Assembly: GCF_023653455.1 (NCBI RefSeq)
Contig: NZ_JAKEDR010000145.1
Coordinates: 1-9,172, forward strand
DNA from: Paraclostridium ghonii
GTDB lineage: Bacteria; Bacillota; Clostridia; Peptostreptococcales; Peptostreptococcaceae
Direction of reading: 5' to 3'
DNA length: 9,172 bases
The number at the start of each line of letters is the position of its first letter. Positions within the stretch are counted from its first letter, which is position 1. This document shows, piece after piece, positions 4,584 to 9,172 of this stretch. The notes below the pieces were generated by a model. That model was not told the origin of the DNA, did not search any database, and was given only the letters and a program-made list of their open reading frames with translations. Position numbers and translations under genes: made by a program.

Positions 4584-5888
4584 ATGGAGTTATTCAATCC
4601 AGTAGTAATTTCTATTATTGTAATGATTGTACTTTGTTTATTTAAGTTTAATGTATTTTTAGCAATTCTTGTATCAGCAATTGTTGCAGGTGTTTTTTCT
4701 GGTATGCCTCTAGGAGAGACTATGACCACACTCGTTGGAGGCATGGGCGGAAATGCAGAAACAGCACTGAGCTATATATTACTAGGAGCTTTAGCAGTAG
4801 CTGTTAGCAAAACCGGATTAGCATCGATTCTAGCAAAAAAAATATCTAAAGTAGTAAAAGATAAAAAAATCACACTAATTTTATTAATAGCGTTCATATC
4901 ATGTTTTTCCCAAAATCTTATACCAGTACATATAGCTTTTATACCAATATTAATACCATCATTATTATCACTTATGAATAAATTGAAAATAGATAGAAGA
5001 GCAGTTGCATGTGCATTAACATTTGGTCTTAAGACACCGTATATTGCACTTCCAGTTGGCTTCGGATTAATTTTCCAAAATATTATACGTGATCAAATGA
5101 TAGCAAATGGAATAGACACAACTACTAAAATGGTAACAGGTGTAATGTGGATACCTGCAATAGGTATGTTTTTAGGTTTATTAGTAGCTGTATTTATAAC
5201 GTATAGAAATCCAAGAGAATATAAAGAATTAAAAATTGAAGGGCTAGAAGAAAATCAAATGGATGAAAAAATGACTACTAAGCATTGGTGTGCGCTTTTA
5301 GGAGCTATAACTGCGTTTGTAGTCCAAATTATAACTGGGTCACTACCACTTGGAGGGATTTGTGCTATTATAGTATTATTTGTAACCAAAGCTATTAAAT
5401 TTAGTGAAATAGATGAACTAATTGATGGCGGGGTGAAAATGATGGGGCTTATAGCATTTATAATGCTTGTAGCTGCAGGATATGCAAATGTGCTTAGAGA
5501 GACAGGTCAGGTTGAAGCACTAGTTGCATCAGTATCAGGGATAGTTGGAAATAGTAAATTTATAGGAGCTTTAATTATGCTTTTAGTTGGACTATTAGTA
5601 ACTATGGGTATAGGAAGTTCTTTTGGTACTTTACCAATAATAGCTGCTATTTACTGTCCATTAGGTATTAGCTTAGGGTTTAGTGTTCAAGCTATAATTT
5701 TATTAATAGGTGTAGCAGGCGCATTAGGAGATGCAGGATCACCAGCTTCAGATAGTACTCTAGGGCCTACGGCAGGTCTTAATGCAGATAAGCAACATGA
5801 TCATATTTGGGATACTTGTGTTCCGACATTCCTACACTATAACATACCATTACTAATATTTGGTATAATAGGAGCAATGATATTATAG
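4584..5888 (+). CDS. Na+/H+ antiporter family permease (YuiF/HI0325-like)
   Basis: The 434-residue product is a polytopic membrane protein with about ten to twelve hydrophobic spans. Its N-terminal part (residues about 2-87) fits the Na+/H+ antiporter family N-terminal domain and the rest the NhaC-like superfamily. Family-like motifs are SQNLIPVHIAFIP (109-121), a GSSFGTLP stretch near 346-353, GDAGSPASDSTLG (382-394) and the HDH cluster (405-407) before the last span. It probably moves a solute with Na+ or H+. Although the family is named for antiport, relatives such as Bacillus YuiF are annotated as possible histidine or amino-acid permeases, and I cannot decide the substrate. AGGGGGA at 4571-4577 lies six bases before the ATG. 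It is monocistronic, with its own promoter, a CodY-like site in the leader (fitting amino-acid uptake), and a terminator about 130 bases downstream. Confidence 0.88.
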   Translation: MELFNPVVISIIVMIVLCLFKFNVFLAILVSAIVAGVFSGMPLGETMTTLVGGMGGNAETALSYILLGALAVAVSKTGLASILAKKISKVVKDKKITLILLIAFISCFSQNLIPVHIAFIPILIPSLLSLMNKLKIDRRAVACALTFGLKTPYIALPVGFGLIFQNIIRDQMIANGIDTTTKMVTGVMWIPAIGMFLGLLVAVFITYRNPREYKELKIEGLEENQMDEKMTTKHWCALLGAITAFVVQIITGSLPLGGICAIIVLFVTKAIKFSEIDELIDGGVKMMGLIAFIMLVAAGYANVLRETGQVEALVASVSGIVGNSKFIGALIMLLVGLLVTMGIGSSFGTLPIIAAIYCPLGISLGFSVQAIILLIGVAGALGDAGSPASDSTLGPTAGLNADKQHDHIWDTCVPTFLHYNIPLLIFGIIGAMIL

Positions 5889-5931
5889 AATTAATTAACT
5901 TTAGAAATAATTAAAAAATATGGAGAGTAAC

Positions 5932-5982
5932 CACATAGTATATGTGAAAAATTCCTTTAATCTCTAAATTATATTAAAGGAA
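5932..5982 (+). other. Two hairpins downstream of the permease gene
   Basis: CACATA (5932-5937) pairs with TATGTG (5941-5946), and TTCCTTTAAT (5952-5961) pairs with ATTAAAGGAA (5973-5982) across an 11-base loop. Neither has a good T tract, so they are not terminators. They lie in the 308-base gap 5889-6196, which otherwise holds the terminator at 6019-6054 and the next promoter. They may be 3'-end structure of the permease message or part of a small RNA; no known riboswitch class is recognised. Confidence 0.35.
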
Positions 5983-6018
5983 ATTGTAATTGCATTTAAA
6001 AGACATAAGTAGAAAGAC

Positions 6019-6054
6019 ATTAGAGTTAGCTGTTTAGTTGACTCTAATTTTTTT
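6019..6054 (+). terminator. Intrinsic terminator downstream of the permease gene
   Basis: ATTAGAGT (6019-6026) pairs with ACTCTAAT (6041-6048). The stem continues inward through TAGCT/AGTTG with two G-T pairs to a GTTT loop, about 13 pairs in all. A run of seven T follows (6048-6054). It isolates the permease unit from the OPT operon. Confidence 0.9.
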
Positions 6055-6149
6055 ATAGTTTTAAAAAACAGAAAAATCTAAAAAAGATGGCTAATGTGAA
6101 TAGTTTTAATAAATATAAAATTCTAAAAAAGTTAGATTTCAAAATATTG

Positions 6150-6158
6150 TGGTATAAT
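6150..6158 (+). promoter_or_regulatory. Extended -10 element of the OPT operon promoter
   Basis: TGGTATAAT is a perfect extended -10; the same nine bases occur at 4083-4091 before the cold-shock gene. The -35 region is poor (GTTAGA at 6131-6136 is the closest), which is tolerated by extended -10 promoters. Transcription would start near 6165, a leader of about 32 bases. Confidence 0.6.
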
Positions 6159-6196
6159 AATTAAAACAAAATAAAATAAAAGGATGGTGAAATTTA

Positions 6197-8113
6197 ATGA
6201 GCAAAAAATTACCTAAAGAAGCTTATGGGGGAGTATCAGGTAAAGATTATGTACCTTATGTAACAGACAAATCTAAAACAGGTGGGAATATGGCAGTTCT
6301 TATCATAGGTATTGTTTTAGCAGTTGTTTTTGCAGCATCTACAGCGTATTCAGGGATGAAAGCTGGTCTTACAGTTGCAGCTGGTATACCAGGGTCTATA
6401 ATTGGCTCAGCATTTATTGCAATTTTCGCTAAAGGAAAAGGTATTCTAGGTAAGAACATAGTGCAAGGTATGGCAAGTGGTGGAGAATCAGTTGCTAGTG
6501 GTGTTATATTTGTACTACCTGCAATTTTATTAATTGGGAGTCAAGTAACATTTTTAGAAGGTCTTGTTGTAGGAGTAGGTGGAGTTCTATTTGGTATAGG
6601 CGTTTCATCGCTTGTTTATAACTACTTAATAATTGAAGAACATGGTAAACTTATGTATCCAGAATCAATGGCTATATGCGAAACACTTGTAGCATCAGAT
6701 GCAGGTGGAGACTCAATGAAGTACATGGGAATAGGATTTGGAATAAGTGGTATTATAACACTATTAACAGGATCATTCTTTAATGTAGCCAACAATGTCA
6801 TAAGTTTTATAGGAAATAAATTCTATAAATATAAATTTGAAGTGGAAGTTAATCCACTACTTTTAGGTATAGGATTTATAGTAGGACTTGAAGTATCTTT
6901 AACAATGTTTGCTGGTTCTATATTAGCAAACTTTGCTGTAACACCATTAATATCTTACTTCACTGAAATGGCAGGTCCAGGAGCAACTGTTTGGAATAAT
7001 CCTGCAATGGCAATAAGTCAAATGGGTGTAAATGACATAAGTGCTAACTATGTAAAATACATAGGAGCTGGTATGATGCTTTGTGGAGGTATAATAGGAG
7101 CAATAAAACTTATACCAACTATAATAGCATCTGTAAAAGAAACAGTTAATGCTAAATCTTCAGCAAATGATGGAGAAGGAAGTTCAGCTATTCAAACAAT
7201 GATATTATTAGGTGGAATAGTAGTTGCAGTTATAGGAGCATTTTTAATTTCAGGAAATGCATTAATGGCAATAGTTGGAGTAATAGTCTCAATAATTTTA
7301 GCAGCGCTATTTGTTATAGTTGCAGGTCGTTTAACAGGTACTATAGGTACATCTAATTTACCAGTATCAGGTATGACAATCGCATCTTTAGTTATAGCAA
7401 CATTAGTATTCGTTATCATGGGATGGAGTGGGCAAGCAGATAATAAATCATTACTATTATTTGGTACATTTATAGTTGTATCTATATCTATGGCTGGTGG
7501 ATATAGCCAATCTCAAAAAGTTACTTACATAATAGGTGGTAATAAAAATGAAATGCAAAAATATTTTGCAATATCAGGTATAGTAGGTGTAATTATTGTT
7601 ATTGGAACAATAATATTACTTTCTGACCAGCTTGTAATTACAGGAGATAATCCTCCATTTGCATTACCTCAAGCAAACTTAATATCAACACTTACTTCAG
7701 GAATCATGTCAGGACAATTACCTTGGGTTATGATAATTGTGGGGGTACTTATAGCAATAGTTTTATATTTCTTAGATTTACCAATAATGACAATTGCAAT
7801 AGGATTTTACTTACCAATAGCAACAACTTCTATAATATTAATAGGAGCATTGATACGTGTATTTGTTGAAAAAACTTCTAAAGAAGAAAATGAAAAAGAA
7901 ATTAAAGTTTCAAATGGTATAAGTTTATCATCCGGACTTGTAGCAGGAGGATCTATAATAGGATTAATAGGGATAATCTTACAAGTCCTAGAGATAGTAA
8001 AAAGTGGAGTGCCAAGTGGGTTTGCATCAGGAAATATGATGGCACTAATACTATTAATAGTATTAGTAGTTTTTACTACATGGCCAATAATTACATCTAA
8101 GGTAAAAAAATAA
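6197..8113 (+). CDS. OPT family oligopeptide transporter
   Basis: The 638-residue protein is a full-length member of the OPT family, large membrane proteins with about 16 spans that import small peptides or, in some branches, metal chelates, driven by the proton gradient. A short soluble N-terminus (1-30, with YGGVSGKDYVPYV) leads into the conserved first spans: YSGMKAGLTVAAGIPGSI (51-68) and NIVQGMASGGESVASG (87-102), both typical of prokaryotic OPT proteins. Hydrophobic spans follow to the basic C-terminus (TSKVKK). A charged loop (about 572-582, KTSKEENEKEIK type) precedes the last spans. GGTGA at 6186-6190, within AGGATGGTGA, precedes the ATG by six bases. The stop codon shares one base with the start of the downstream PqqD-family gene, so the two are translated together. 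Substrate and direction cannot be read from the sequence; peptide import suits an amino-acid-fermenting anaerobe. Confidence 0.93.
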   Translation: MSKKLPKEAYGGVSGKDYVPYVTDKSKTGGNMAVLIIGIVLAVVFAASTAYSGMKAGLTVAAGIPGSIIGSAFIAIFAKGKGILGKNIVQGMASGGESVASGVIFVLPAILLIGSQVTFLEGLVVGVGGVLFGIGVSSLVYNYLIIEEHGKLMYPESMAICETLVASDAGGDSMKYMGIGFGISGIITLLTGSFFNVANNVISFIGNKFYKYKFEVEVNPLLLGIGFIVGLEVSLTMFAGSILANFAVTPLISYFTEMAGPGATVWNNPAMAISQMGVNDISANYVKYIGAGMMLCGGIIGAIKLIPTIIASVKETVNAKSSANDGEGSSAIQTMILLGGIVVAVIGAFLISGNALMAIVGVIVSIILAALFVIVAGRLTGTIGTSNLPVSGMTIASLVIATLVFVIMGWSGQADNKSLLLFGTFIVVSISMAGGYSQSQKVTYIIGGNKNEMQKYFAISGIVGVIIVIGTIILLSDQLVITGDNPPFALPQANLISTLTSGIMSGQLPWVMIIVGVLIAIVLYFLDLPIMTIAIGFYLPIATTSIILIGALIRVFVEKTSKEENEKEIKVSNGISLSSGLVAGGSIIGLIGIILQVLEIVKSGVPSGFASGNMMALILLIVLVVFTTWPIITSKVKK

Positions 8114-8451
8114 TGGAAAATAATGAAGATGTTTTAAATTTAGTTTTTAAAAAAAGTGAGAATGTTGAATATGAAGTAAGTGAAGACGGTGTAGTTACTA
8201 TACTTGAAAAACAAAATCATAAAATTCAAAATTTCTTTAGAAAATTAAAATTTAAAATTCCTATGTATAAAAAAATGGAATTAGATAAATATGGAAGTTA
8301 TATATTTTTACAAATTGATGGTAAAAAGAGTGTCAAAGAGATAGGAGAAAATCTAGAATTAAAATATGGAGAAGAAATACATCCTATATATGAAAGATTA
8401 CTTTTATTTTTAAATCACATTAATGTTAACTGTCAATATATTGAAAAATAA
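8113..8451 (+). CDS. PqqD-family (RRE-like) protein, stand-alone
   Basis: The 112-residue product resembles the PqqD family, a winged-helix peptide-binding fold (RiPP recognition element) that normally delivers a precursor peptide to a modifying enzyme. The C-terminal part shows the family pattern: MELDKYGSYIFLQIDGKKSV (55-74) followed by KEIGENLELKYGEE (75-88), corresponding to the LN-x-IW-x-L-DG-x-TV-x-EI pattern of PqqD. Residues 1-54 are less conserved, with a basic patch (about 36-54). It is cytoplasmic. Its ATG overlaps the OPT stop as TAATG, with no separate ribosome binding site, so expression is coupled to the transporter. No radical SAM enzyme, precursor peptide or maturation peptidase is present between the surrounding genes. 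Its function with a transporter is unknown; possible roles are binding a peptide cargo or regulating transport. The family call is moderately sure, the role is inference. Confidence 0.72.
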   Translation: MENNEDVLNLVFKKSENVEYEVSEDGVVTILEKQNHKIQNFFRKLKFKIPMYKKMELDKYGSYIFLQIDGKKSVKEIGENLELKYGEEIHPIYERLLLFLNHINVNCQYIEK

Positions 8452-8452
8452 A

Positions 8453-8513
8453 TTAAAAAGAGAGGATATCTTAAAACATGTTATTAGTAACAATAAATTT
8501 TAAGATATCCTCT
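8453..8513 (-). terminator. Long hairpin terminator between convergent genes
   Basis: AGAGGATATCTTAAAA (8461-8476) pairs perfectly with TTTTAAGATATCCTCT (8498-8513), 16 pairs; GTTA/TAAC in the loop adds an inner stem. Read leftwards, the stem is followed by CTTTTTAATT (8460-8451), a good U tract, so it terminates the superoxide dismutase gene. Read rightwards the tail is only TTTGTAT, a weaker stop for the OPT/PqqD operon. Confidence 0.9.
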
Positions 8514-8520
8514 TTGTATA

Positions 8521-9126
8521 TTACATATTGTATAGTTCGTAAACTTTGTTCCAGTCTATTACTTTCCATATGTTTTTTACATAGTCAGCTCTAAGATTTT
8601 GATATTTTAAATAATAAGCATGTTCCCAAACATCAATTGTAAGTATAGGAATCAAACCATCTTTAAGAGTAGTATCTTGGTTTGATGTTGCTTTTATAAA
8701 TAAGTTTTTGTTATTATCCATAAGTAAAGATGCGTATCCTGATCCAAATTGACCTATAGCTTTTTTACTTAGCTCATTTTTTAGATTTTCTACACTTTCA
8801 AAAGTTTGATTTATTTTTTCAAGTAAATTTCCTTTTGGCATTGTGCATGGATTTGGAGACAAAATAGAGAAGTATAAGTTATGGTTATAAACTCCACCAC
8901 CTTGATTTATAACACCCTGTCTAATTTCATCTGGCAATTCAGATACATTTTTTAGCAATTCTTCTAAAGTTTTTCCTTCTGTAAGTTGTTCATAACCTTC
9001 TAAAAGTTTATTTAAATTATTCACATAAGTTTGAAGATGTTTCCCATAGTGTATTTCTACAGTTTTAGCATCTATATATGGTTCTAATTCATTTAATTCA
9101 TATGGTAATCTTATTTTATCATACAT
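8521..9126 (-). CDS. Superoxide dismutase, Fe/Mn family
   Basis: The 201-residue enzyme converts superoxide to oxygen and hydrogen peroxide in the cytoplasm. All four metal ligands are present: His26 (in EIHYGKH), His82 (in YNHNLYF), Asp165 and His169 (in DVWEHAYY, the family signature). The gateway residues His30 and Tyr34 are also kept. Gly78 and Gln150 (in SNQDTT) fit the Mn-type pattern rather than the Fe-type, so Mn or dual use is expected. Unusual are Tyr131 and Ser133 in FGSGYASL, where most enzymes have GSGWAWL with two tryptophans near the active site. GGGGTG (9138-9133) lies six bases before the ATG. AT-rich sequence above it (about 9141-9165) probably holds the -10, but the promoter runs to the window edge. 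It is a single gene convergent with the OPT operon, and serves oxygen tolerance in an anaerobe. Confidence 0.95.
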   Translation of the reverse strand: MYDKIRLPYELNELEPYIDAKTVEIHYGKHLQTYVNNLNKLLEGYEQLTEGKTLEELLKNVSELPDEIRQGVINQGGGVYNHNLYFSILSPNPCTMPKGNLLEKINQTFESVENLKNELSKKAIGQFGSGYASLLMDNNKNLFIKATSNQDTTLKDGLIPILTIDVWEHAYYLKYQNLRADYVKNIWKVIDWNKVYELYNM

Positions 9127-9172
9127 TTAAAACACCCCTTTTTATTAATATAATATATATATTCCCTTTAAA

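Noticed and set aside
6063..6131. CodY-box-like matches upstream of the OPT gene (6063-6077 and 6117-6131)
   Set aside because: Each matches only about 10 of 15 consensus positions, a level expected by chance in such AT-rich DNA.
6077..6131. Direct repeat TCTAAAAAAG at 6077-6086 and 6122-6131
   Set aside because: Ten bases of mostly A in an AT-rich spacer; likely coincidence, with no further structure around it.
6256..7419. Minus-strand open frames opposite the OPT gene
   Set aside because: They are rich in Ile, Thr, Ala and Pro, as expected for the complement of a membrane-protein gene, and lack start signals.

Overview
This window is strongly AT-rich, has good Shine-Dalgarno sequences and many U-tailed hairpin terminators, and carries a set of genes typical of anaerobic Firmicutes. 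I infer a member of the Clostridia, most likely Peptostreptococcaceae. That placement rests on gene style and family resemblance, not on a marker gene. There are no rRNA, tRNA, CRISPR, insertion-sequence or phage genes in the window. It reads as ordinary chromosome with a few lineage-specific small genes.

Layout, left to right. (1) 112-954: a DegV-family fatty-acid-binding protein with its own promoter, ending at a hairpin shared with a convergent unknown 91-residue gene (1017-1292, minus). (2) 1501-2407: a two-gene operon with overlapping ends. It encodes a membrane protein with four zinc ribbons and a TM2 domain, started at TTG, then a DUF2752 membrane protein, then a terminator. (3) 2503-3648: a lipoprotein with a ComEC-type metallo-beta-lactamase domain and a C-terminal Cys/His motif. 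(4) 3770-4045: an acidic orphan of 91 residues, followed by a cold-shock protein (4173-4373) with its own promoter, a structured leader and a strong terminator. (5) 4584-5888: a Na+/H+ antiporter-family (YuiF-like) permease, with a CodY-box-like site just downstream of its promoter. (6) 6197-8451: an OPT-family oligopeptide transporter whose stop codon overlaps the start of a stand-alone PqqD-family protein. (7) 8521-9126, minus: an Fe/Mn superoxide dismutase with Mn-type signature residues, convergent with the OPT/PqqD operon and separated from it by a long hairpin.

How the parts relate. The permease and the OPT transporter are both candidate uptake systems for amino acids and peptides, fitting a proteolytic or amino-acid-fermenting lifestyle. 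The CodY-like site at 4526-4540 would tie at least the first to nutrient status. The DegV protein, cold-shock protein and superoxide dismutase are independent housekeeping or stress units. The least explained element is the tight coupling of a transporter to a PqqD-type peptide-binding domain with no radical SAM enzyme or evident RiPP precursor in the window. I saw no clear new defence or mobile system. Several start codons are set here by the ribosome binding site rather than by the longest open frame (1292, 2503, 3770).
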